From Paraburkholderia solitsugae (GTDB lineage Bacteria; Pseudomonadota; Gammaproteobacteria; Burkholderiales; Burkholderiaceae), in the NCBI RefSeq assembly GCF_013177695.1, contig NZ_WOEY01000002.1, positions 1-64,000 on the forward strand: a DNA stretch of 64,000 nucleotides, written 5' to 3'. Positions 1-12,770 of the stretch are shown here, one piece after another; the stretch's first letter is position 1; each line of letters begins with the position of its first letter. Below the pieces are notes generated by a model. It worked only from the letters and a program-made list of their open reading frames with translations, was not told the DNA's origin and did not search any database. The position numbers and the translations under genes were made by a program.

Positions 1-4245
<4,245 letters not shown>

Positions 4246-6042
4246 TCAATCGCCCTCAGTGCCGGGTTGATCAGCAGGCGCGTCAGCCGCACCGGCGTCG
4301 GCAGCGCCACCTGCACCCGCCTGTGCGCGATCGAACCACCACTCCACCGGCACCCAACCCGTCGAACCCGGCAAGATCTGCGGCAGCGTCAACGAAACCG
4401 GCGGGTAGTGGGCGAGCGCATGCAGCTTCGGCACGAGATGCGTACGGGACGCGTTACGGAACACCTCTTCCTGATCCGCCGGCAACGCCGCGCCCGCTTC
4501 GCGTTCGATCAACGCAGCCGCGGACGAAGGCGTGAGCGTCAGAATCGTGCGCGGCAGACGCTGCGGCGCGAGCGTATCGGCGAGCGACGGATAGCGCTTG
4601 TCGAGCACGGCGAGCGTGTCGTCAACGAGACGCGAGTCAGGCGAAAAAATCAGATAACCGTGCGCCAATGCGAGCGTCACCGGGAAATAGCGCTCCGCCG
4701 ACAGTTGCGATGCGAATGACGCCTTGCTGGACAAAGCGGTACCCGAGCGCGCACTGACCGGCCGTTGCCACACCGTGATGCCGGCGCCCTGGTCGTGCTT
4801 CGTGACCGGCAAGCGACGATAGCCCGAATCAGCGCCGGCGTCAGCGGATTGAGCGGCCTTCGCCTCGTACGCGCCAATCACCTCGCCAAAGGTCTTGCCA
4901 AGCGCGGTCTTCAGCGCAGCGATGCTCGCCGCGTCCTGCGTCTTCACACGAGCGACGAAGACCGGCGCGACCAGCGTGGACTTCGCATACCAGCAGACGG
5001 CCGCAGGGCCGGCGAGCTGATCGCCGATCGCAGCAGCGCCATCGGCGCCCACGCTGGCCACCTTGCCCAACAAGCCCGACGCCTCTTTCCAGTCAGCCGG
5101 CAAGCTCGCGCACGCCGCCGGATTGGCCGGCAACGCGCGCCACAAGTCGGCGCTATCCCACGCCTGAGGCAACTTGCCCGGCTCGATCAAAGCGGAGGTC
5201 TGCCAGTTCGCCGCAGCGCTACCGTTCGGCGAAAAATCGAATCGCAGCGCGTCGATACCTGAGAAAAACGCCTGATAACCAAACGACCAATAATTGGCCG
5301 ACACCACCAGCCGGTGCCCCTTCGGCGCATCACCCGGCGCGTCCAGTTGATAGGCGCGCGCCGCGTCGTCGCGGCCTGACGACAGCATCTCGGACACGGC
5401 ATCGGCCCGCTCGCCCAGCAAGCCGCCTTTCGCGTCGAGCAACACACCCGGCGCAGACAACACGACAAGACGGTCGTCCTTCGTCGCGAACAGAATCGTG
5501 CGGCCCACCGCCAGCTTCAACGCGTAAACCGGTACGTCGCCGGCGAGCTTGGCGACCTGGCTCAACTGCGAGTCGCTCGCAGCGACGTTACCGAAGCCTT
5601 GCAGCAGCTTCGCCAGCCCGTTACGGTGCATCGACATCACCCAGTAACCGAGGCGGCCGTCCGGCGAGCGCCACAGCAGCACATGCGCGGGTTCGTCGAA
5701 TACGCGGCGGATCAGTTCATCGCGCCAGTCCAACTGATGTTCGAATGCGAGACGCCGCAGCGCGCCTTCCGTGGACAACCGCGTATCGTTCGATTCGTAA
5801 TAGTCGACGAAGTCCTGCGTCAGCACGTCGTGCAACAGCGGCACACGCAAGATGTCGCGCGGCAAACGCGAGAGCGCTTCGCTGTCGATCACCGCATCCG
5901 GGTGATGAATATCGAGCACGATTTCGCTGGTCCCGGTGGCTTTGCGATGCGCGAATGGACGCCACACCGCCTGAATGACCACGCCGGCCACGACCAGAAG
6001 ACCGACGACCAGGATTGCAATCTTTTTACGCGACATCTTCAT
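4246..6042 (-). CDS. DUF2138 family membrane-anchored protein (YfaA-like)
   Basis: First gene of the A2M operon, 598 residues. A short basic N-terminus (MKMSRKK) is followed by one transmembrane segment at about residues 8-26, then a long soluble region, so it is probably an inner-membrane-anchored periplasmic protein. It matches DUF2138 in length and context: in E. coli yfaA sits in the same cluster as the A2M gene. The C-terminal 20 residues are Ala/Gly/Asp-rich and probably disordered. A second ATG lies two codons in (6036) and could equally be the start. The function of DUF2138 is unknown; the conserved linkage suggests it helps A2M export, anchoring or activation. Confidence 0.85.
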   Translation of the reverse strand: MKMSRKKIAILVVGLLVVAGVVIQAVWRPFAHRKATGTSEIVLDIHHPDAVIDSEALSRLPRDILRVPLLHDVLTQDFVDYYESNDTRLSTEGALRRLAFEHQLDWRDELIRRVFDEPAHVLLWRSPDGRLGYWVMSMHRNGLAKLLQGFGNVAASDSQLSQVAKLAGDVPVYALKLAVGRTILFATKDDRLVVLSAPGVLLDAKGGLLGERADAVSEMLSSGRDDAARAYQLDAPGDAPKGHRLVVSANYWSFGYQAFFSGIDALRFDFSPNGSAAANWQTSALIEPGKLPQAWDSADLWRALPANPAACASLPADWKEASGLLGKVASVGADGAAAIGDQLAGPAAVCWYAKSTLVAPVFVARVKTQDAASIAALKTALGKTFGEVIGAYEAKAAQSADAGADSGYRRLPVTKHDQGAGITVWQRPVSARSGTALSSKASFASQLSAERYFPVTLALAHGYLIFSPDSRLVDDTLAVLDKRYPSLADTLAPQRLPRTILTLTPSSAAALIEREAGAALPADQEEVFRNASRTHLVPKLHALAHYPPVSLTLPQILPGSTGWVPVEWWFDRAQAGAGGAADAGAADAPADQPGTEGD

Positions 6043-6417
6043 TTGATTTTTTCTGGTTCGATGCGACGGTATTAATGTGGATGGCCGATGAATTAACTCA
6101 TCGGGATCACTCGCCGAATGGCAGCGATGATAACCGATATTTTTAGTCCAAAACTAGCGGCACTCTCCATTTAACATTCAGCCATGTTTCAGGAGTTTGA
6201 CGAGCAGAATTAAATTAATAGAAAGCACGTCCATTCGAAGCCGTTGCTTGAGTTAAAACGGCATGTGAAGGAGGCGACGGCATACAGGGAAACGGCGCCT
6301 GCTATCGGCGTCAACCACGCAGAGAAGAGCCGGCGAGCCGACTCCGGCTCCGTGCGACCTTACGCTGCTTTACCTGATCGGGATGTTTATGCTAAATCTC
6401 CGCGATTTAGTACTTGC
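6043..6417. other. Intergenic region upstream of the A2M operon
   Basis: No convincing gene. The part nearest 6042 is AT-rich compared with the flanks (around 6120-6230) and must hold the promoter for the DUF2138-DUF1175-A2M operon, but I cannot pick -35 and -10 boxes with confidence. The rest is non-coding spacer between that operon and the terminator of the upstream aminotransferase gene. Confidence 0.5.
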
Positions 6418-6457
6418 ATAAAAAAACCCGGCTGTGCACCGCGTGCTCACCGGGTTA
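6418..6457 (-). terminator. Rho-independent terminator after the aminotransferase gene
   Basis: Read on the minus strand, AACCCGG (6456-6450) pairs with CCGGGTT (6431-6425) and is followed directly by a run of T (6426-6420). It lies about 70 nt downstream of the aminotransferase stop codon at 6526, so it should end the lysine-catabolism transcripts and insulate the A2M operon. Confidence 0.85.
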
Positions 6458-6525
6458 TTTAAAGTACTGCGCTTTCTGCTCTGCCTCGAATACCGCGCTA
6501 GCTGCGTAAACGGCGTTAGCCTTCG

Positions 6526-7722
6526 TCAAAAAAGTGCGAGCGCCTGCTTCATTCTCTGCACGCCGGTTTCGATTTCCGCTACACCAGGCGCAGCAAATGA
6601 CAGACGCAGTGCCGCCAGATCGATATTGTCTTTATAGAACGCGACGCCCGGCACGAACATGACGTTGCACTCGATACAGGCACGCAGCGTGTCGGACGCA
6701 TTCTGTCCATTCTTCAATTGCGCCCATACGAACATGCCACCGGCGGGACGATGAAACGCGATGGCGTCACCCAAATGCACATCGAGCGCATCGCACAGCG
6801 TGCGGCACTTCACGGCGTAGGCGTCGATGATCCGCGGCAGATGCCGCTCCAGCGCGCCGCTCGCGAGGTATTCGGCGGCGATGGCCTGGGTCCACGGCGA
6901 ACTGCACAGGTCGACCGTTTGTTTGGCTACCACGCAACGGCGCAAGATTTCCGCATGCGCGACCATCCAGCCGACCCGCAAACCCGGCGCGACGATCTTC
7001 GACAGACTCGAAAAATGCACGACCCAGTCGCGCGAACCGGGCACCTGATCGCTCAATGCGAGCAGCGACGGCAACGCCGCGCCGCTGAAACGCAGGTCGC
7101 CATAGGGATCGTCTTCGACGATCAGAAAATGGTGCCGCGCCGCCAGTTTCAACAACGCCGTGCGGCGTTCGAGCGACAACGTCGCACCAGTCGGATTGGC
7201 AAAAGTCGGCACAGTGTAGAGCAGCTTCGGCGGCCGCGCTAATGTGCCCGCTTCGAGCAACGCGGCGAGCGCGGCGACATCGAGCCCGTCCTGATCGACC
7301 TGCACGGTCACCACGTCGGCCTCCTGCAGCTTCAGCGCCTGCAAGGTCGCTGGATAGGCGGGCTGTTCGACCAGCACCACATCACCCGGCGCGACCATCA
7401 CGCGCAACAGTAGATCGAAACCCTGCTGCGAACCGGTCGTGACCAGCAATTCCTGAGACGTGCACGGCGTACCGCGCCGCGTCATCAAATGAGCGAGTTG
7501 TTCCTTGAGGACAGCAAGGCCATCAGTCGGGCCATATTGCAGACAGAGCGTGGGCTGCTGCGACGCACGCGCCGCGGCCGCATCCAGGCCCTCGCGATCG
7601 AACAGATCGCTGGCCGGATAGCCGCCGGCAAAGGAAATCATGCCGTGCTGCGCCAGATACTTGAACAGCTCGCGGATCGGCGAACCAGTCGGCGCTTCGA
7701 ATGCGGGGTTGAACGTGAACAT
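6526..7722 (-). CDS. PLP-dependent aminotransferase, probably 2-aminoadipate transaminase type
   Basis: Fold-type I aminotransferase of the LysN/MocR-like group, 398 residues, cytoplasmic. Visible features are the substrate-loop sequence ISFAGGYP near residue 33, YGPTDG, the PLP-binding region ANPTGATLS, the DDPYGDLRF stretch, and the Schiff-base lysine in SSLSKIVAPGLRVGW near residue 240. It lies downstream of an FAD oxidoreductase and an ALDH7-type dehydrogenase on the same strand. In that context conversion of 2-aminoadipate to 2-oxoadipate in lysine breakdown is the best guess. Amino acid specificity cannot be read from the sequence, and an aromatic or branched-chain substrate remains possible. 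Ends at a clear terminator. Confidence 0.82.
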   Translation of the reverse strand: MFTFNPAFEAPTGSPIRELFKYLAQHGMISFAGGYPASDLFDREGLDAAAARASQQPTLCLQYGPTDGLAVLKEQLAHLMTRRGTPCTSQELLVTTGSQQGFDLLLRVMVAPGDVVLVEQPAYPATLQALKLQEADVVTVQVDQDGLDVAALAALLEAGTLARPPKLLYTVPTFANPTGATLSLERRTALLKLAARHHFLIVEDDPYGDLRFSGAALPSLLALSDQVPGSRDWVVHFSSLSKIVAPGLRVGWMVAHAEILRRCVVAKQTVDLCSSPWTQAIAAEYLASGALERHLPRIIDAYAVKCRTLCDALDVHLGDAIAFHRPAGGMFVWAQLKNGQNASDTLRACIECNVMFVPGVAFYKDNIDLAALRLSFAAPGVAEIETGVQRMKQALALF

Positions 7723-7855
7723 GGTGACGGGCCGGTTATCTTGTCGATTCTTGTCGATGGAAGTTCGGCATCGATTGTGGCCATCGTCAGGGCGAGCGGC
7801 AAACGATATCTACGCACTACGTATTGCGTTTTCCGCATCACCTCCAGCGCGCGGG

Positions 7856-9028
7856 CTAAACCACGTTCTTCTCCACGATCGGCCGGTTTTCGAGTACGCG
7901 AGTAAAGCTCAGCGAACCCAGATCGAGCGTCGTGTAGCGGCCATGCAGAATCAATTCGCTGATGCCGCGGCCGGTTGCCGGGCCCTGTTGCAAACCGTGC
8001 CCGCTAAAGCCATTGGCAAAAAGGCAGTTATCGACGTCGGGGTGATGGCCGATGATCGCATTCTGATCGAGCACGTTGTATTCGTAGTAACCGGACCAGC
8101 AGTTCTGCACGCGCAGCGCTTCAAATTGCGGCACACGATGCGCGAGTGCCGGCCAGATCACGTCGTCGAATAGCGCGTGATCGACTTCGTCGAGCGGCAA
8201 ATCGTCGGGATCGTTGTCCGCTGACGGTGACGTCCCGCAGATGAACGATTTGCCCTCGGGGCGGAAATACACACCGCTCGGATCGATCAGCAACGGACAA
8301 TGTTCGAGCCGCGCGGGCGAGGTGACATTGAAGATGCTTCGGCGTCGCGCAAATACCGGGAGGTCAATGCCGGCCATTTGCGCGATTTTGCGCGACCAGG
8401 CGCCCGCAGCGTTCACGACGAAGTCACAGGCGTAGACCTCGCCATTCGCGGTTTGCACTTGTGTTACGTGTTTGCCGTCGCGATGCAGCCCGGTGACGTC
8501 GGCGGCAACGTAGCGCGCACCGAGCGCCTGCGCTTTCTTGCGCAGCGCCTGCACGAGACCATAGCCGTCGAACCAACCCTCACCACTTTCACCAAAAGCG
8601 CCGGCAATGAGGTCTTCCGTATTGAGCCAGGGAAAGCGCGCTTGCAATGCGTCTTTGTCCAGCAAACTGATATCGGCGCCCAGACTCTTTTGCAACGCGT
8701 GATTCTCACGCAGCGTCGTCTCGCCCGCGGGCGTGGCGAGAAACAGGTAGCCGCCTTCGTGCAGATCGATCGACGGTTTCGCGCCGTCGATTTCGAGCCG
8801 CTCGCCGATCGAGCGCAGAAACTCGATGCCGAATAGCGACATCTGAATGGAAAGCGGGGTAGAAAATTGCTGACGAATGGATGCCGCCGACAATGCCGAC
8901 GACGAACGCGCATACGTCGGATCGCGTTCAATCACCGTGACGCTGACTGTCGGATCGGACAGCCGCAGGAAATACGCAATCGAGCTGCCGATCACTCCAC
9001 CGCCGACGATCACGACTTTGGAACTCAC
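7856..9028 (-). CDS. FAD-dependent oxidoreductase (DAO family), possible pipecolate oxidase
   Basis: 390-residue flavoprotein of the D-amino acid oxidase superfamily. The N-terminal Rossmann motif is VGGGVIGSS, followed by the acidic end of beta-2 (VIERD). NAAGAWS and the C-terminal FSGHGLQQGPATGR complete the FAD site. The C-terminal half, with WSGYYEYN and DQNAIIGHHP, resembles FOXRED1-like proteins. Start is GTG with GGAG about 9 nt upstream. Between an ALDH7 dehydrogenase and an aminotransferase, a plausible substrate is L-pipecolate (AmaA role, giving piperideine-6-carboxylate). Sarcosine or other secondary amines are alternatives. Family is certain, substrate is inference. Confidence 0.82.
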   Translation of the reverse strand: MSSKVVIVGGGVIGSSIAYFLRLSDPTVSVTVIERDPTYARSSSALSAASIRQQFSTPLSIQMSLFGIEFLRSIGERLEIDGAKPSIDLHEGGYLFLATPAGETTLRENHALQKSLGADISLLDKDALQARFPWLNTEDLIAGAFGESGEGWFDGYGLVQALRKKAQALGARYVAADVTGLHRDGKHVTQVQTANGEVYACDFVVNAAGAWSRKIAQMAGIDLPVFARRRSIFNVTSPARLEHCPLLIDPSGVYFRPEGKSFICGTSPSADNDPDDLPLDEVDHALFDDVIWPALAHRVPQFEALRVQNCWSGYYEYNVLDQNAIIGHHPDVDNCLFANGFSGHGLQQGPATGRGISELILHGRYTTLDLGSLSFTRVLENRPIVEKNVV

Positions 9029-9184
9029 GTCTTACTCCACGAGTAGCGTGGCCGCTCAGAAACGGCGGGCGGCGCAAACGGATGGCTGAAAGAGGGTGTG
9101 AACAGCGGCGCGTAAATGCGCCGCCGCTTTCTGCTGAATGCTCTACTGCTTGATCACTTTTTCGCCGTACTGCTACTGACCGGA

Positions 9185-10684
9185 TCAGCCGATATTGAAG
9201 TCGATGCCCTGCGCAAGCGGCAATGCCGACGAATAGTTGACCGTGTTGGTCGCGCGGCGCATGTAGGCCTTCCACGCATCCGAACCCGACTCACGACCGC
9301 CGCCGGTTTCCTTCTCGCCACCGAACGCACCGCCAATTTCCGCGCCGCTCGGTCCGATGTTCACGTTAGCGATACCGCAATCGCTGCCCGAGTCGGACAG
9401 GAAGCGTTCAGCTTCGCGCAGATCGGTCGTGAACACGCACGACGACAAACCGTGCACCGCTGCATTGTTCGCCTCGACCGCATCCGCGAAATCCGAATAG
9501 CGCAACACGTACAGGATCGGGGCGAAGGTTTCCTTCAGCACCACCGCCGTTTGCGACGGCATTTCGACGATGGCCGGACGCACGTAGTAGCCGCTTTCAT
9601 AACCCTTTACCTCGACGCGCTCGCCGCCGAATACCTTGCCGCCTTCAGCCGTGGCCTGCTGCAGCGCTTCCTGCATGCGGGCGTACGATTGCTTGTCGAT
9701 CAGCGGCCCCATCAGCGTGCCCTTTTCGAGCGGATTGCCGATAGGCACCTTGCTGTACAGCTGCTTCAGACGTTCGATCGTCTTGTCGTACACGCTCTCG
9801 TGCACGAACAGACGTCGCAGCGACGTGCAACGTTGCCCGGCCGTGCCCACTGCCGAGAACAGGATGCCGCGCATCGCAAGTTCGTGATCCGCCGTTTGTG
9901 CGACGATGCCCGCGTTGTTGCCGCCGAGTTCGAGTAGCGAGCGGCCGAAGCGCTTCGCCACTTCGACGCCGACTGTGCGGCCCATTTCCGTGCTGCCCGT
10001 CGCGCTAACGATCGACGCACGCGGGTCGGCCACCAGCTTGGCGCCAACGTCGCGGCCACCGTTGATCACTGCGGTCAGCCCGGCCGGCGCGTCGCCGAAT
10101 TCCTTCAATGCCTCGATGAGAATCTGATTGACGGCGAGCGCGGTCAACGGCGTCTTTTCCGACGGCTTCCAGATCACCGCGTTGCCGCACACCAGCGCCA
10201 GCGCCGCATTCCACGCCCACACCGCCGCCGGGAAGTTGAACGCCGAGATCACGACGCATGTGCCCATGGGATGCCATGTTTCAGCCATACGATGCCCCGG
10301 GCGCTCCGAGGCAATCGTCAGACCATACAACTGGCGCGACAGACCGACCGCGAAGTCGCAGATGTCGATCATTTCCTGCACTTCGCCCATGCCTTCCTGC
10401 AGAATCTTGCCGGTTTCGAGCGTGATGATGCTGCCGAGCGCCTGCTTCTTTTCACGCAGACGATTGCCGAGCAGGCGCACCAGTTCGCCGCGGCGCGGCG
10501 CCGGGACGTCGCGCCAGGCCGTGTACGCCGCTTTCGCATTGGCGAGGGCCACGTCGACTTCCGCCACCGTGTTGCTGGCCACACGGCCGATGAGTTCGCC
10601 GGTGATCGGAGAATGAACCGCAATGTCACCGGCTTGCGCCGCGTGGGTGATGCCGAGGTCGGCGAGGATAGTCGAAGCGTTCAT
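9185..10684 (-). CDS. amaB: ALDH7-family (alpha-aminoadipic semialdehyde / P6C) dehydrogenase
   Basis: Aldehyde dehydrogenase of 499 residues. The catalytic cysteine sits in GTAGQRCTSLRR, the signature of the ALDH7 (antiquitin) group, and the general base lies in LLELGGNNAG. This group oxidises alpha-aminoadipic semialdehyde, the open form of piperideine-6-carboxylate, to 2-aminoadipate with NAD+. I take the ATG at 10684 (MNASTILADLG) because GGGACT precedes it; the frame stays open for about 60 codons upstream without a better start. It is followed on the same strand by the FAD oxidoreductase and aminotransferase (gaps of 156 and 133 nt), consistent with a pipecolate-to-2-oxoadipate segment of lysine catabolism. 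Confidence 0.88.
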   Translation of the reverse strand: MNASTILADLGITHAAQAGDIAVHSPITGELIGRVASNTVAEVDVALANAKAAYTAWRDVPAPRRGELVRLLGNRLREKKQALGSIITLETGKILQEGMGEVQEMIDICDFAVGLSRQLYGLTIASERPGHRMAETWHPMGTCVVISAFNFPAAVWAWNAALALVCGNAVIWKPSEKTPLTALAVNQILIEALKEFGDAPAGLTAVINGGRDVGAKLVADPRASIVSATGSTEMGRTVGVEVAKRFGRSLLELGGNNAGIVAQTADHELAMRGILFSAVGTAGQRCTSLRRLFVHESVYDKTIERLKQLYSKVPIGNPLEKGTLMGPLIDKQSYARMQEALQQATAEGGKVFGGERVEVKGYESGYYVRPAIVEMPSQTAVVLKETFAPILYVLRYSDFADAVEANNAAVHGLSSCVFTTDLREAERFLSDSGSDCGIANVNIGPSGAEIGGAFGGEKETGGGRESGSDAWKAYMRRATNTVNYSSALPLAQGIDFNIG

Positions 10685-10956
10685 GAGAGTCCCTTTAATT
10701 TCCGATGCGAAACAAGAGTAAGTTCGGAAACTATACACGCGGGATTTTACGGCGGCAAGGGGATTTGCCCGGAGGCGCATGCCTGAGCCCCTGAGTAAGC
10801 CTGCGACGCCTGACTGGCGTGCGTGGATGCCGGCACGGGTGGCTGACGCGGACACGCCCACCGATCATTCGGTGGCGCACCGCCGTCTGCCTGCGCGTTT
10901 CTTATTGGAAATTTCTGACGACACCCATCTGCGCCTTGCCCGCCTTCGCCCCAGCC

Positions 10957-11844
10957 TCAAGCGCCGGCTATCAGCCTGTCGACCAGCACGCGCGCGAACG
11001 GCGGCAGGTCCTTCACGCTGCGCACACAGATTTTCAGCTTACGTTCGGCCCACACATCGTTGAGGCTGACGATCGCAATCTGCATCGTCTTCATGTGCCG
11101 CAGCGCGACCGATTCCGGCACGATGCCGATGCCCACGCCCGCCTCGATCATCCGGCACGCCGCCTCGAAATTGCCTACCTGGATGCGCAACTTCAAACGC
11201 GCACCGAGCGCATCGGCCGCACTGGTGATAAACGCATGGATCGCACTCGACGTAGGCAGGCTCACGAAGTTGGCATCGAGCAATTGCGCGAATTCGACCG
11301 AGGACTGCTTCGCCAGTGCATGATCGCGCGACGTCACCAGGACCAACCGGTCGTCGCGATACGGCAGCATTTCCAGATGTTCGGCGTGAACGTTGCCCGC
11401 GACGATGCCGATATCCGTCGCGCCATCCGCCACGCCTTTGACGATTTCGCCGCTCAGCACTTCACGCAAATCGATGTTGACGTCAGGATGATCACGCAGA
11501 AAATGACTCAGCACGGCCGGCATAAACTCACTGATCGCCGTGGTGTTGGCCCAGATGCGCACGTGGCCCTTGATGCCCTCGCCGTACTCCTGCATGTCGC
11601 CCGCGAGATGCTCGACCCGCTCCAACACGAGCCGCGCATGATGAACGAAGGCTTCGCCGGCGGGCGCGAGCGTCACGCCCTGGCTGGTTCGATAGAGCAA
11701 CTTGAAACCCAGCTGCTCCTCGATATTCTTGACCCGGGTGCTGGCCGCCGGCGCGGAGAGATGCGAGCGTTCTGCCGCGCGCGCCAGGTTCCGCGTGTCG
11801 GCGATATTGAGGAGCAGACGCAAATCCACGAAATCGAAATGCAT
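10957..11844 (-). CDS. LysR-family transcriptional regulator
   Basis: Typical LysR regulator, 295 residues: N-terminal winged helix-turn-helix (LLLNIADTRNLARAAERSHL, then SAPAASTRVKNIEEQ) and a C-terminal substrate-binding domain. I choose the ATG at 11844 (MHFDFVDLRLLL) because it gives the standard LysR N-terminus; the frame extends 17 codons further upstream with no family resemblance. It is the last gene in a same-strand run with the CoA-pathway genes (98 nt after the CitE-like stop) and lies 272 nt before the ALDH7 gene. It may therefore regulate either cluster; linkage to the CoA operon is closer. Confidence 0.9.
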   Translation of the reverse strand: MHFDFVDLRLLLNIADTRNLARAAERSHLSAPAASTRVKNIEEQLGFKLLYRTSQGVTLAPAGEAFVHHARLVLERVEHLAGDMQEYGEGIKGHVRIWANTTAISEFMPAVLSHFLRDHPDVNIDLREVLSGEIVKGVADGATDIGIVAGNVHAEHLEMLPYRDDRLVLVTSRDHALAKQSSVEFAQLLDANFVSLPTSSAIHAFITSAADALGARLKLRIQVGNFEAACRMIEAGVGIGIVPESVALRHMKTMQIAIVSLNDVWAERKLKICVRSVKDLPPFARVLVDRLIAGA

Positions 11845-11942
11845 GATGACGGCCGGAAAAGAAACGCCAACGGGCGCTCGAATTGCAAAGTGCAATCTTA
11901 ACCGGACACGAAACCACCGCTCGAAACCGTTGTTGCAATGGG

Positions 11943-12770
11943 TTAGGGCGTCGCGCCCATAATCCGCCGAGCTTTCAGAATCACCGGCATGTCCACCATC
12001 TTCCCATCGACAGCCACGGCCGCCCCATTGCTCGTCTCAACCGCTGCCAGCACGCGTATCGCCCATGCCTGCTCCGCCTCGCTCCATGCATAAGCGCGAT
12101 GGATCGCATCGATCTGCTTCGGATGGATGCACAGCTTGCCGCCGAATCCAAAACGCCGCCCGCGGCGAGCGTCAGCTTCGATCTGTTCCATATCGGTCAG
12201 GGTGGTCGATACGCCATCCACCGGCGCACCAATGCCTGCCAGCCGCGACGACAACACGATCTGGGAGCGAAACAGATGCAGTTCTTCGTTATCGCCGTCG
12301 ATACCGAGATCGAGTTGAAAATCGAGCGTGCCGAACACGATGCGAGCTACGCGTGGCGCAGCGCACAGTTCGGAGAGATTCGCAAAACCACGTGCAGTCT
12401 CGACAATGGGCAACATGCTCAGCGCAGGATGCGCATGCGCCAGCACGGCCTCGATCTGCTCGCGCGTTTCAGCCTTCGGCAGCACGATGCCGGCGACACC
12501 CGGATGCGCGACTAGCGCGGCGATGTCATCGTTAAACCATGACGTATCCGAGCCGTTGATCCGCACCCACGTACGCCCGGAAGCGCTGCCAGAAGCACCA
12601 CCCAAAACAGCAGCCAGCACCGCCGCGCGCGCTGCCGGTTTTTCATCGGGCTGCACAGCGTCTTCGAGATCGAGAATCACCGCGTCCGCGCCAGCGGCAT
12701 GCGCTTTCTCGAAGCGCTCCGGCCGGTTGCCCGGCACGAACAGATACGAACGCGGCAGCGACGCGTTCAC
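11943..12770 (-). CDS. HpcH/HpaI (CitE-like) CoA-ester lyase
   Basis: 275-residue lyase of the citrate lyase beta / malyl-CoA lyase family. Family motifs are SYLFVPGNRPERFEKA at the start, ILDLEDAVQPDEK with the metal-binding acidic residues, WVRINGSD, PIVETARGF with the conserved Glu, and FGFGGKLCIHPKQ. Such enzymes cleave or form (S)-malyl-, methylmalyl- or citramalyl-CoA. The start is GTG, overlapping the TGA of the upstream MmgE/PrpD gene by 4 nt (GTGA), so the two are probably translationally coupled. Together with the hydratase, dehydrogenase and CoA-transferase upstream, the likely role is the final C-C cleavage of the pathway, giving acetyl-CoA plus a 2-oxo acid. The exact substrate is unproven. 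Confidence 0.87.
   Translation of the reverse strand: MNASLPRSYLFVPGNRPERFEKAHAAGADAVILDLEDAVQPDEKPAARAAVLAAVLGGASGSASGRTWVRINGSDTSWFNDDIAALVAHPGVAGIVLPKAETREQIEAVLAHAHPALSMLPIVETARGFANLSELCAAPRVARIVFGTLDFQLDLGIDGDNEELHLFRSQIVLSSRLAGIGAPVDGVSTTLTDMEQIEADARRGRRFGFGGKLCIHPKQIDAIHRAYAWSEAEQAWAIRVLAAVETSNGAAVAVDGKMVDMPVILKARRIMGATP

Noticed and set aside
6244..6462. 72-codon plus-strand frame in the aminotransferase-DUF2138 spacer
   Set aside because: Non-ATG start, no ribosome-binding site, and it runs through the terminator hairpin.
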